Source: Anaerosporomusa subterranea
GTDB lineage: Bacteria; Bacillota; Negativicutes; Sporomusales; Acetonemataceae
Reading direction: 5' to 3'
Length of the DNA: 64,000 nt
Assembly (NCBI RefSeq): GCF_001611555.1
Contig: NZ_LSGP01000020.1
Location: 218,001-282,000 of the forward strand
Numbering within the stretch: the first letter of the stretch is position 1; every line of letters begins with the position of its first letter. The notes beneath the pieces are model-generated. The model was not told where the DNA came from. It searched no databases and saw only the letters and a list, made by a program, of their open reading frames with translations. Positions 43,401 to 51,877 of this stretch are shown here, piece by piece. A program made the translations under genes and the position numbers.

Positions 43401-44765
43401 TCAGGCGTCAATGTCGTATTTCTTCAATTTGTTGTACAAACTGCTTCGCGAAATCCCGAGTGAGTCACACACCTTGATTTTGTTGCCGCCATAGATTTCA
43501 AGCGCTTTGATAATCGCTTCTTTCTCCGCCTCTTCGGTATAGCTCCGCAAAACCGCGGCTTCATCGTCAGAACGGTATGAGAATAGTTCGGGCAGCATAG
43601 AAGGCGGCAGCAAATCTTTGGTTATCGTTCCATGAGACATGCTTATGGCCAGTTCTATGATGTTTGCCAGTTCCCGTACATTTCCCGGCCAGTCATATTC
43701 AATTAACGCTGCCATAAAGTCGCGGTCTGTATCAGGTCTGTCAATGCCAAGCTCTTCTGCCTGCTTTGTTAAAAAGAAGTCCACCAGCATCGGAATATCT
43801 TCACGATGCTCCCTAAGCGGCGGCATCTGAATGGGGATGACGTGCAGCCGGTAGTACAAATCCTCTCTGAATTTTTGTTCCCTGACCAGTTCACGAAGAT
43901 TACGGTGAGTGGCCGCAATGATTCGTACATCGATAGCGATCGGAGCACGTCCTCCCACCTTTTCAATCTCTTTCTCCTGAAGAACCCGCAGGATTTTCGA
44001 TTGCAGCGTAAGTGGCATATCGCCAATTTCATCAAGAAATATTGTGCCGCCGTCAGCCGCCTCGAATTTGCCAACCTGACCGCCCTTTACCGCGCCGGTA
44101 AAAGCTCCCGCTTCGTAGCCGAACAGCTCTGACTCTAATAAGTTGTCAGGAATAGCAGCGCAGTTAACCCGAACAAAGGCGTTGTGACGGCGGCTGCTCA
44201 GTCGATGAATGGAATGCGCAGCAAGCTCTTTTCCAGTTCCCGTTTCCCCTAACACCATCACAGTAGATCTGGTTTTAGCGGCTGCGATAATCTGTTCTTT
44301 CATCAGCAGAATAGGCTTGCTCTGACCTACGATATCATTGATGGTATATTTCGCGCTCAACTGAGGAGTGCGACGAAAACCGGACGATCGCCCAGTGTCT
44401 AGGCTTGATAATGCTTCAGGCAGGTATTGAAAGGCGCTCCTAATACTGATAACACCGACCACTGTTTTTATGTGGTTTACGACGGGAATAATCTCTAAAA
44501 GACTAGGCCTGATATCGGCTATAGAACCGTCTTCGTTTAAAGGCTCGGCATCCTGCATGACCTGCTCAACTAACAGTTCAAAGTCTTTCGTCTGCAGCAG
44601 TGCTCCAGCCGTTAGAACCCCTTGGTAGATGCTTTTTTCATCTGCTATGATGGCGTATGATGTTTGATCACTAATCATCTTTTGAATTGCTGCTTTGACG
44701 GTATCGTGTGAGTGACAAAGCGTAAAACTGCAGTCCATTATTTGTCGGATATTCAGCTGTATCAC
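43401..44765 (-). CDS. Sigma54-dependent activator with CBS-domain sensor
   Basis: A 454-residue enhancer-binding protein. A pair of CBS domains (about 1-115), which usually bind adenine nucleotides, replaces the usual response-regulator or PAS input. The AAA+ domain is complete: Walker A GETGTGKE, the sigma54-contact GAFTGA, Walker B GGTIFLDEIGD and the Arg-finger FREDLYYRL. A Fis-type helix-turn-helix (NKIKVCDSLGISRSSLYNKL) ends it. The start is GTG after GAGGGAGAG. It is divergent from the MFS/CoA-transferase operon, whose promoter has perfect -24/-12 elements, so that operon is its likely target. Confidence 0.92.
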   Translation of the reverse strand: MIQLNIRQIMDCSFTLCHSHDTVKAAIQKMISDQTSYAIIADEKSIYQGVLTAGALLQTKDFELLVEQVMQDAEPLNEDGSIADIRPSLLEIIPVVNHIKTVVGVISIRSAFQYLPEALSSLDTGRSSGFRRTPQLSAKYTINDIVGQSKPILLMKEQIIAAAKTRSTVMVLGETGTGKELAAHSIHRLSSRRHNAFVRVNCAAIPDNLLESELFGYEAGAFTGAVKGGQVGKFEAADGGTIFLDEIGDMPLTLQSKILRVLQEKEIEKVGGRAPIAIDVRIIAATHRNLRELVREQKFREDLYYRLHVIPIQMPPLREHREDIPMLVDFFLTKQAEELGIDRPDTDRDFMAALIEYDWPGNVRELANIIELAISMSHGTITKDLLPPSMLPELFSYRSDDEAAVLRSYTEEAEKEAIIKALEIYGGNKIKVCDSLGISRSSLYNKLKKYDIDA

Positions 44766-44822
44766 CTCTCCCTCAAGACCAATGCAAAATTAATGCCAAC
44801 ACCTTATTGCGCAGCATAAGAC

Positions 44823-44876
44823 TGTCTAATTAGGCAAAATTGCGTGTATTTGCCCGGTTCCTTCAATAATTAGGCA
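44823..44876. promoter_or_regulatory. Candidate upstream activator sites
   Basis: TAATTAGGCA occurs at 44827-44836 and 44867-44876, exactly 40 bases apart, and the first is part of the near-palindrome TGTCTAATTAGGCA. They lie 110-160 bases upstream of the sigma54 promoter, as expected for an enhancer-binding protein. Confidence 0.55.
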
Positions 44877-44985
44877 TGTGACGCTGCTTTTCCTGTATTT
44901 ATTAGATTCTAATGATTTTGACACTTTTCCAAAAAGCTGTACAATTAAGAGAGACTACCCCTTGTGTTTTTCAGGCTTTAGGCAT

Positions 44986-45001
44986 TGGCATGAGATTTGC
45001 A
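44986..45001 (+). promoter_or_regulatory. Sigma54 (-24/-12) promoter of the MFS/CoA-transferase operon
   Basis: TGGCAT, five bases, TTGCA: the invariant GG and GC are 12 bases apart as required. It is about 45 bases before the start codon, and the adjacent divergent gene is a GAFTGA-containing activator. Confidence 0.88.
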
Positions 45002-45045
45002 TCTTATACCGTTGCCTGGGTAAAAAAATCTGAAGGGGTGATTTT

Positions 45046-46278
45046 ATGACCGAAAAGTCGACTAACCGCTGGCTAGTCCTGTTATCTGGTATTCTGATTA
45101 ATCTATGTATCGGATCGGCCTACGCGTGGAGCGTGTACCAAAAACCACTCATTGCCATGTTTAAATGGTCTACCAAGGAAACTTCACTTGCATTTACTCT
45201 TTCCTGCGTCCTTGTGCCGCTAGCAATGATCGTAGCAGGAAAAATCCAGGATCAGAAAGGTCCTAAAATGGTTATATTCGGCGGCGGGATTATTTTTGGC
45301 CTGGGTATTATCGGCGCCGGTTTTACTAATAGCCTCTCGTTTCTGTATATGACCTACGGCGTGCTTGGCGGTATAGGAATTGGTACTGTCTACGCCTGTA
45401 CAGTCGCCAATACAGTTAAGTTTTTTCCGGATAAACGGGGACTCGCATCAGGGCTTGTTGTAGCAGGCTTTGGCTCTGGAGCTGTTGTTCTCGCTCCGCT
45501 ATCATCGGCTTTAATTGAGTCCTATGGCGTTCTGGCTACCTTTAAAATTCTCGGGGTCGCCTATCTTGTTTTAATATCGGCTTGTACGACTCTTGTGAAA
45601 ACTGCGCCGCCCGGCTATAGACCGGCGGGTTGGACTCCTCCGCCTCCTACGGCCACAACAATAACCGGCACTGATAAAAACTGGCGGGAAATGCTGTCAG
45701 ATCCCATGTTTTACGTCTTATGGAGTATATACCTCATTGGCTGTGTTTCCGGCTTGATGATCATCGGCCATGCATCGCCTATCGGCCAGGAGGTCATCAA
45801 GCTCAGTCCTGCGACTGCGGCCATGTGTGTCGGCTTTCTGGCGCTGGCCAATACCGCCGGCCGGATCTTTTGGGGCTGGGTCTCTGATAAGATTGGCCGC
45901 TATAATGCGGTGAAGATTATGTTCATACTCGCGGGTCTCATGATGTTCACCTTGACACAAGTAACTACATTTGTACCCTTTGTGATCGTTCTTATGGCTA
46001 TCGGTCTTTGCTTCGGCGGAGTTATGGGGATATTCCCATCGATCACTGCGGACGCCTTTGGCGCCAAAAACTTGGGTATGAACTATGGCATCATTTTCAC
46101 CGCCTGGGGCGCCGCAGGCATAGTAGGGCCGCTCATGGCCGGTCATTTCAAAGAAATCAACAAAGGGGACTATACTCAGGCATTTCTAATCGCCGCAGGC
46201 CTTAGCGTCATTGGTGTAATGCTGACATTTATCCTTCAGTACAACAAGAAAAAAGCCGACGCTTTAAAAGCAGCGTAA
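45046..46278 (+). CDS. MFS transporter of the oxalate/formate antiporter (OFA) family
   Basis: A 410-residue, 12-helix major facilitator protein. The N-terminal block (INLCIGSAYAWSVYQKPL) and the GGIGIGTVYACTVANTVKFFPDKRGLASGL segment are OFA-family hallmarks; the oxalate carrier OxlT is the best-known member and others carry small monocarboxylates. AGGGGTG precedes the ATG. It is the first gene of the sigma54-driven operon with the two CoA-transferase subunits, so it likely brings in the acid they activate, for example a short-chain or oxo acid. Confidence 0.9.
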   Translation: MTEKSTNRWLVLLSGILINLCIGSAYAWSVYQKPLIAMFKWSTKETSLAFTLSCVLVPLAMIVAGKIQDQKGPKMVIFGGGIIFGLGIIGAGFTNSLSFLYMTYGVLGGIGIGTVYACTVANTVKFFPDKRGLASGLVVAGFGSGAVVLAPLSSALIESYGVLATFKILGVAYLVLISACTTLVKTAPPGYRPAGWTPPPPTATTITGTDKNWREMLSDPMFYVLWSIYLIGCVSGLMIIGHASPIGQEVIKLSPATAAMCVGFLALANTAGRIFWGWVSDKIGRYNAVKIMFILAGLMMFTLTQVTTFVPFVIVLMAIGLCFGGVMGIFPSITADAFGAKNLGMNYGIIFTAWGAAGIVGPLMAGHFKEINKGDYTQAFLIAAGLSVIGVMLTFILQYNKKKADALKAA

Positions 46279-46324
46279 ACACCGGCTTTGGAAATCTAAA
46301 TAAGATTAAGAAGGGAGACAGGTT

Positions 46325-47050
46325 ATGAACAAGGTAGTGGAACTTGATCAGGTTATTGAGAAGGTGCAGGACGGCGCAAGCATTTTTTTGGGTGGATTTT
46401 TAGGGGTGGGCTCGCCATTGAAATGCATTGAAAAACTGGCGGCATCTGGGAAAAAAGATTTAACCATTATTAGCGAGGTAAGCGGAATGCCTGGCGGCGG
46501 CTTTGATATGGCCATCTTATTTAAGAACCGCCAGGTGAAAAAAATCATTACCTCGCACATTGGCACTTGCCCGGAGCTTTTGGAGGAATATAAAGCAGGA
46601 CGTTTAGAGGTGGAACTCTATCCCATGGGCACCTGGGCCGAAAAAGTCCGCGCGGCTGGTGCTGGCTTGGGTGGTGTCTTGACGCCAACCGGAGTGGGCA
46701 CAAAGGTGGAAGAAGGAAAACAGAAGTTAACCATCAACGGCAAAGAATACTTGCTGGAATTACCATTGTCGGCAGAGTTTGCGTTTATTAAAGGATATCG
46801 CGGCGACAAAATAGGCAATGTTGAATATCGCGGCGTATCTGTCAATTGCAATAAGGTCATTGCAGCAGCGGCAAAGTACACAGTAGCCGAAGTCAATGAA
46901 ATCGTCGAAGTCGGCGGAATTGATCCCAATCACGTAGGTACACCGGGTATATATGTCAATGCGGTGGTGCAGGGCTATAGCTTTGACGAGCACGTACAGG
47001 TGTTCAACCAACATTGGGAAGAAATCGGACAATTAAAGAGAAAGAATTAG
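46325..47050 (+). CDS. atoD: Acetoacetate-type CoA-transferase, subunit A
   Basis: Family I CoA-transferase alpha subunit of 241 residues, like AtoD/CtfA/ScoA. The glycine-rich GASIFLGGFLGVGSP near residue 18 and GGGFDMAILFKNRQVKKIITSHIGTCPE are family segments that bind CoA. It works as a heteromer with the next gene to move CoA between acetyl-CoA or butyryl-CoA and acetoacetate or a similar acid. AGAAGGGAG precedes the ATG, and a 12-bp gap separates it from subunit B. Confidence 0.88.
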   Translation: MNKVVELDQVIEKVQDGASIFLGGFLGVGSPLKCIEKLAASGKKDLTIISEVSGMPGGGFDMAILFKNRQVKKIITSHIGTCPELLEEYKAGRLEVELYPMGTWAEKVRAAGAGLGGVLTPTGVGTKVEEGKQKLTINGKEYLLELPLSAEFAFIKGYRGDKIGNVEYRGVSVNCNKVIAAAAKYTVAEVNEIVEVGGIDPNHVGTPGIYVNAVVQGYSFDEHVQVFNQHWEEIGQLKRKN

Positions 47051-47062
47051 GGGGAATATTTC

Positions 47063-47740
47063 ATGGATGTAAGAGAAAGAATTGCTCGTCGGGCGGCACT
47101 GGAATTAAATGATGGAGAATTTGTAAACTTAGGCTTTGGCATGCCCACTGCGGTACCGAACTATCTGCCCAAAGGGATACAGGTTACTCTACAATCGGAA
47201 AATGGCTGCTTGATGACTGGTCCCACTCCTTATGTCGGGGAAGCGGACCCGGACAATGCGAATGCTGGAGGGCAGCCGATCACCTTGCTTCCGGGTGCTG
47301 CCATTTTTGACCTATGCGAATCTTTTGCCATTATTCGGGGCGGTCATGTGAATACTGCGATTTTGGGCGCACTGGAAGTAGACCAGGAAGGAAATATCGC
47401 CAACTGGGCAAAGAATGCAGCCAAGGGCGACTTTTCGCCAGGGATGGGTGGTGCGATGGATTTGGTGCGAGGCGCCCAGAAGATTGTGGCTACTTTGCAG
47501 CACAACGATAAAAAAGGGGAATCCAAGATTCTGAAAAAGTGTCAATTGGCTGTAACCGGACGTGGCGTGGTCAATGTTATCATTACGGAAAAGGCAGTGT
47601 TTAATGTCGTTGACGGAACTCTTGTATTGATCGAAAAGGATCCGGCGCTATCAGTAGAAGACCTCAAGGCTTGCACTGAAGCTGAATTTACTGTATCTCC
47701 AGATCTGAAAGACTATCGTATGAGTGGTATTAACGCATAA
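47063..47740 (+). CDS. atoA: Acetoacetate-type CoA-transferase, subunit B
   Basis: Family I CoA-transferase beta subunit of 225 residues, like AtoA/CtfB/ScoB. It carries the catalytic Glu in the SENG motif (about residue 50) preceded by NLGFGMPTAVPNYLP. GGGGG precedes the ATG. Last gene of the sigma54-controlled operon. Succinyl-CoA versus butyryl- or acetyl-CoA specificity cannot be decided from sequence alone. Confidence 0.88.
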   Translation: MDVRERIARRAALELNDGEFVNLGFGMPTAVPNYLPKGIQVTLQSENGCLMTGPTPYVGEADPDNANAGGQPITLLPGAAIFDLCESFAIIRGGHVNTAILGALEVDQEGNIANWAKNAAKGDFSPGMGGAMDLVRGAQKIVATLQHNDKKGESKILKKCQLAVTGRGVVNVIITEKAVFNVVDGTLVLIEKDPALSVEDLKACTEAEFTVSPDLKDYRMSGINA

Positions 47741-47753
47741 TAGATCTAGACTT

Positions 47754-47786
47754 GCTTTCAGGTGGAGTTTTTACTCCATCTGAAGC
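47754..47786 (+). terminator. Hairpin after the CoA-transferase operon
   Basis: GCTTTCAGGTGGAGT pairs with ACTCCATCTGAAGC around TTTT; no T-run follows, so its strength is uncertain. Confidence 0.5.
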
Positions 47787-47835
47787 TTAGTCAAACCAAG
47801 TTGCAAAACAGAAAGATCATGCTGTTTTGAGAAGG

Positions 47836-47868
47836 CCAGCCTCCCGGATGTTACATCCGGGAGGCTGG
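47836..47868. terminator. Hairpin, copy 2 of the repeated terminator
   Basis: CCAGCCTCCCGGATG pairs perfectly with CATCCGGGAGGCTGG. Almost the same sequence as 41641-41688. It lies between the CoA-transferase and biotin operons, which converge here. Confidence 0.65.
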
Positions 47869-47978
47869 TTGATTGTAAGACCCTATTTTTTTACGACGCG
47901 GCGAGATCGAAGTGGAGTTTTTTCCGATGGACGTGGATAGAGAAAATCCGTACCGGCGGCGCCGGACTAGGCGGTTTC

Positions 47979-49319
47979 TTAGACTAGAACTTCCGCAATA
48001 CAGTCTGCGCATACCTGTACTACGAAATCCATATCTGCACGGCTAATTGTCAGTGGCGGATTGAAGTACAATACATCCCCTAGGGGCCTCAGGACAACTC
48101 CTTTGGCCAGCGCCTGTTTGTAAATTTGATAGCCAACTCTGTGTTTTGAGTCAAAGGGACGTTTGCTTTCTTTGTCTTCCACCAATTCAATGGCATTAAT
48201 CAGACCAATGGAGCGGATGTCGCCAACATATTGGTGATCGCTCAGCTTTTCGTGAACCAACTGCTTAAAATACACGGCATTCTCATTAGCCTTGGCTAAA
48301 ATGTTCTCTTCTTGCATGATGGCAAGCACCTCAATAGCTGCCGAGCAGGCCAAGGGATTGCCGCTATAGGTATGGCTGTGCATAAAGGCCTTACCCTCGC
48401 TGTAATCCGCATAAAACGCATCATAGATTTTCTGGGTGGTTACCGCTAGCGCCATCGGCATATAACCGCCTGTCAGTCCTTTAGACAGACAGATAATATC
48501 AGGTGAGATTCCGGCGTGGTTGCAGGCAAACAGCTTGCCTGTTCTGCCGAAACCTGTGGCAATTTCGTCGGCAATCAGATGAACATTGTGATTATCACAA
48601 GCCTGTCGCAGCTTCTTTAGATAAACAGGCGGATAGATTTTCATGCCGGCTGCCGCCTGTACGAGCGGCTCAACGACAAACGCGCATACCTCATCGCCAT
48701 ATTGGGCAAAGTTCTTTTCTGCTGCTGCAAAGCATTCGGCGTTGCAGCTTTCGCGGTGCTGACCATACTGGCAGCGATAGCAGTCCGGACCGTCTACCCT
48801 GATAATATCAAGCAACATGGGTTTATAGATTTCGGAATATAGATCAACACCGCCAAGCGAAAGCGCCCCTACCGTTTCACCATGATATGCATCGCTCAAC
48901 GCCATAAACCGATTTTTCTGCGGCGCGCCTGTTTGGTAATGATACTGAAAGCTCATTTTCATGGCTGCTTCTACTGCGGAAGAACCGTTATCGGTAAAGA
49001 AAAATTTCGTCAATCCTGCCGGCAAAATCTGTGACAATTGGTCGCAGAGTCTAATCGCGGGGACGTGGGAGAAGTTTGCGAAAATAACATGTTCTAATTG
49101 GTCAATTTGCGTTTTAACAGCTGTGTTGATTCGCTCGTTGCAGTGACCTAATAGATTGCACCACCAGGAACTAACAACATCAACATAGCGTTTGCCCTCG
49201 ATGTCATACAGATACATGCCTTTAGCATGGTCGACGACAATGGGGGGAAGTTCTTCGTAATCCTTCATTTGCGAGCAGGGATGCCAGATATGCTGCAAAT
49301 CCTTTTCCAATAAGTTCAT
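47979..49319 (-). CDS. bioA: Adenosylmethionine-8-amino-7-oxononanoate aminotransferase
   Basis: PLP enzyme of 446 residues that converts 7-keto-8-aminopelargonate to 7,8-diaminopelargonate in biotin synthesis. Class III aminotransferase blocks HIWHPCSQMKDY, WWCNLLGH, the GETVGALSLGG segment, ADEIATGFGRTG and the PLP Lys in LSKGLTGGYMPMA are present. The ATG at 49319 follows AGGAGG, 4 bases after the bioD stop; the longer frame to 49400 lies inside bioD. It is the last gene of bioYBDA. Confidence 0.94.
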   Translation of the reverse strand: MNLLEKDLQHIWHPCSQMKDYEELPPIVVDHAKGMYLYDIEGKRYVDVVSSWWCNLLGHCNERINTAVKTQIDQLEHVIFANFSHVPAIRLCDQLSQILPAGLTKFFFTDNGSSAVEAAMKMSFQYHYQTGAPQKNRFMALSDAYHGETVGALSLGGVDLYSEIYKPMLLDIIRVDGPDCYRCQYGQHRESCNAECFAAAEKNFAQYGDEVCAFVVEPLVQAAAGMKIYPPVYLKKLRQACDNHNVHLIADEIATGFGRTGKLFACNHAGISPDIICLSKGLTGGYMPMALAVTTQKIYDAFYADYSEGKAFMHSHTYSGNPLACSAAIEVLAIMQEENILAKANENAVYFKQLVHEKLSDHQYVGDIRSIGLINAIELVEDKESKRPFDSKHRVGYQIYKQALAKGVVLRPLGDVLYFNPPLTISRADMDFVVQVCADCIAEVLV

Positions 49320-49323
49320 TTGG

Positions 49324-50010
49324 CTAGACCTCCTTATAGTATTCGCAAAGAATCTTTGCATCCATAGCAAGGTCTGTAGCATTGGTGCCGACACAGGCAA
49401 CGACAGGCAGTTGAGTCAGTCGCTCGATGACCTGCTTATTGTCTCTGTGTAAAAATTTGCTATCATCGTACTTGTTGAGAATGATACCTTTTACAACAAT
49501 ACCCTGATTCCTGGCGTAATCTATGGTCAACACAACACTATTGATTGTGCCTAGTTCGGCAGAGGCCACGATCAGGACATCTAGGTTCAAGAGTTTGATG
49601 ATATCGGTCTGCAGCAATGTCTGTTCATCTAACCGCAAGGGACAGACAATGCCGCCGCAGCCCTCAACCGTGATATAGTCGAAGTGCTGTTTGGCTTTGG
49701 CAAAATCAGCAACAATGACCACTGGTTCAATCGGCCGGTTTTCCATTTGCGCGGCAAGGTGGGGGGATACCGCTGTTTTGTAAATATAGGAGGCTAAAGT
49801 ATGGGGCTGGTCAGTAAGCCCGGCCGTGTCGGCTACGAATTTACAGTCACCGGGTATCACTTCTCCGTCCACGACTGCCGCGCCGCTGAGTGCCGGTTTG
49901 TAGTAGCCGGCGTTGATTCCGCTGTTGCGTAGTAGTTTTACTAGTAAGCCTGTGACATAGGTTTTGCCGATATCTGTTCCGGTTGCGGTGATATAAATCC
50001 CCTTGCTCAC
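49324..50010 (-). CDS. bioD: Dethiobiotin synthetase
   Basis: ATP-dependent carboxylase of 228 residues that closes the ureido ring of dethiobiotin. The P-loop GTDIGKTY (residues 11-18), YKPALSG, the VEGCGGIVCPL segment and the C-terminal adenine site are as expected. Its ATG overlaps the bioB stop by 4 bases. Confidence 0.94.
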   Translation of the reverse strand: MSKGIYITATGTDIGKTYVTGLLVKLLRNSGINAGYYKPALSGAAVVDGEVIPGDCKFVADTAGLTDQPHTLASYIYKTAVSPHLAAQMENRPIEPVVIVADFAKAKQHFDYITVEGCGGIVCPLRLDEQTLLQTDIIKLLNLDVLIVASAELGTINSVVLTIDYARNQGIVVKGIILNKYDDSKFLHRDNKQVIERLTQLPVVACVGTNATDLAMDAKILCEYYKEV

Positions 50011-50972
50011 AACAGCCTAGCCTCGAACTGCAAGTCTTTCAGCATGGCCATATCGTCACTGATACTGATTCCCGAGGTTGTCAGCATATCGCCGGAGATC
50101 GCCGCGTTAGCGCCGGACTGAAACGCTGCCTTGCCCTTATCCGCCAATAAGCCGCGTCCACCAGCCAAGCGGACTGCGCCATCTGGCAGGATGAAACGGA
50201 ATATAGCAATAATGCGACGTACTTCATCGTCTGCCAGTTTGGGAAGGTTCTCAAAGGGTGTTCCCTTGATTGGATTAAGCACATTGACGGGAATAGACTT
50301 TATCCCTAAATCCCGGATATCCAGAGCCATGTCAATGCGGTCTTCCATGGTTTCACCAAGTCCCATAATCCCACCGCTGCAAACCGCGAGACCTGCCGCC
50401 TGGGCATTTTTGATTGCCTGGATTTTGTCGTCATAGGTATGGGTAGTGCAGATGTTAGGGAAGTTTCGACGTGAGGTTTCCAAATTGTTGTGATAGCGTG
50501 AGACGCCTGCCGCTTTTAGTTGCTGGAACTGCTCAAACGATAACAGCCCGTGGGAAGCGCAGATCGAGATGTCGCAGTTCTCCTGGATTGCGCGATAACT
50601 TTCACAAACCTCGTCCATTTCCGTGTCAGACAGATTGCGGCCTGAAGTTACGATCGAGAAGCGGAGTATTCCTCGTGTGTGATTATAGTTTGCTTCCTTC
50701 AAGATGGTATCGCTAGCAAGCAGAGGATATTCCTCAACCTCGGTGCAGTAATGGCCTGACTGGGCGCAATACTTGCAGTTTTCTGAGCATCTGCCGCTTT
50801 TGCCGTTAATGATGGTACAGATATCAAAGGAGTTGCCGCAAAAATGCTCCCGTAGTTCATTGGCAGCGGAGCATAATTCGTCAAGCGGCTCACTGCAAAG
50901 CTGCAACGCGTCTGGCTTTGTTACTCGATAATCAGTAAGGATAGCTGACTTCAACTGTTGAACAACACTCAT
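50007..50972 (-). CDS. bioB: Biotin synthase
   Basis: Radical SAM enzyme of 321 residues that inserts sulfur into dethiobiotin. The 4Fe-4S Cys triad is CSENCKYC (Cys62, 66, 69). The YNHNLETS-like segment (YHNNLETSRRNFPNI), further Cys ligands and the Arg for the 2Fe-2S cluster region (VRLAGGRG) are present. It starts one base after bioY ends. Confidence 0.95.
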   Translation of the reverse strand: MSVVQQLKSAILTDYRVTKPDALQLCSEPLDELCSAANELREHFCGNSFDICTIINGKSGRCSENCKYCAQSGHYCTEVEEYPLLASDTILKEANYNHTRGILRFSIVTSGRNLSDTEMDEVCESYRAIQENCDISICASHGLLSFEQFQQLKAAGVSRYHNNLETSRRNFPNICTTHTYDDKIQAIKNAQAAGLAVCSGGIMGLGETMEDRIDMALDIRDLGIKSIPVNVLNPIKGTPFENLPKLADDEVRRIIAIFRFILPDGAVRLAGGRGLLADKGKAAFQSGANAAISGDMLTTSGISISDDMAMLKDLQFEARLL

Positions 50973-50973
50973 T

Positions 50974-51540
50974 TTATCGAACTCCTCTGTTTAGAATAGG
51001 AATCAGGCGTTTGCCGAGAAATGCACTGACAAAGCAAATAGCAATATCACCAGGTAAGGCCAAAATAAAGCAATACAAAATGAGCGGCCAAATACCGATG
51101 GGTTGTTGGATATAGTAGTTGGCCACAACATAGTAGTAGATCATACCGACAAGGTAAACAACAGCTAAACCGGCAAAGTTGGCTATAAGCAGCCTTTTTA
51201 CGGTGGGTTGGCTGGAGGTTTGCGCAATAGCCCCTGTTATATAGGTGCCGAGATAAAACCCGATGATATAGCCGAAAGTCGGCTGGAGAATATAGCCGAT
51301 ACCGCCGCCTTGTGTAAATACAGGAATGCCTAACAATCCGACCGCAATATACACTGCGACAGAGAGTGAGCCAAGTCTTGCGCCGAGCAACAAGCCGGCT
51401 AAGGTTGTAAATAAGAATTGTAATGTGAAGGGAACGGCCGGGATGGGCACTTTGATAAAGGCGCCTACCGCAATCAATGCGGAAAACAGTGCGCAAATAA
51501 TGAGAGAAGCGGTGCGGTTTTTTACGATTGCCAATGACAA
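50974..51540 (-). CDS. bioY: Biotin ECF transporter substrate-binding component BioY
   Basis: A 188-residue, six-helix membrane protein with the BioY motif VPFTLQ and the GGxGY-type segment (GGGIGYILQPTFGYIIGF). It binds biotin and, with a shared EcfAT module encoded elsewhere, imports it. The TTG start follows AGGAGG with a fairly long spacer. It is the first gene behind the BirA-controlled promoter, so uptake and synthesis are co-regulated. Confidence 0.93.
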   Translation of the reverse strand: MSLAIVKNRTASLIICALFSALIAVGAFIKVPIPAVPFTLQFLFTTLAGLLLGARLGSLSVAVYIAVGLLGIPVFTQGGGIGYILQPTFGYIIGFYLGTYITGAIAQTSSQPTVKRLLIANFAGLAVVYLVGMIYYYVVANYYIQQPIGIWPLILYCFILALPGDIAICFVSAFLGKRLIPILNRGVR

Positions 51541-51605
51541 TGTGAGATTCGCCTCCTGCTATGTACATCCAACATTTAGCTGCCAACTGAATTCAGTCAT
51601 ACTTC

Positions 51606-51634
51606 ATTATAATGATAATGCACTGATTGTCAAC
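51606..51634 (-). promoter_or_regulatory. SigmaA promoter of the biotin operon
   Basis: On the minus strand: TTGACA (51629-51634), a 17-base spacer, TATAAT (51606-51611). Both hexamers are perfect. Confidence 0.9.
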
Positions 51635-51658
51635 CAACAATTAAATATTGGTTAACGA
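51627..51658 (-). promoter_or_regulatory. BirA operator
   Basis: TTGTCAACC (51627-51635), 14 bases, GGTTAACGA (51650-51658): the inverted repeat bound by biotin-loaded BirA in Firmicutes. It covers the -35, so biotin excess should shut the operon. Confidence 0.88.
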
Positions 51659-51688
51659 ACAATGCGCAGATTGGAAGACTGTAAAAAA

Positions 51689-51757
51689 AGGACGTTGATA
51701 TCGGACGATTAGCGTTGCACCGTGAATGCACAGCATATCCGTCTTTATCAGCGTCCT
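51689..51757 (+). repeat. Short relative of the structured intergenic element, copy H
   Basis: AGGACGTTGATA pairs with TATCAGCGTCCT (one mismatch). GTTGAT and GCGTTGCACC match the large element. A further near-perfect 22-base palindrome (51790-51811) lies before the convergent regulator's end and may be its terminator. No gene is seen in 51541-51877. Confidence 0.5.
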
Positions 51758-51877
51758 AGCAAATAGGTTGCTCAACAAACTGAGGGGTGTTAAAAGCAGT
51801 GCTGCTTTTAAGATAGTCTCTTTTACATGGCAAAAACAATTTCTTCTCGATTTAAGTGAAACAACAGTTCACTCCGT

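Noticed and set aside
47927-48045. Arg-rich short frame on the plus strand over the bioA 3' end
   Set aside because: No ribosome site and it overlaps bioA codons on the other strand; probably chance.
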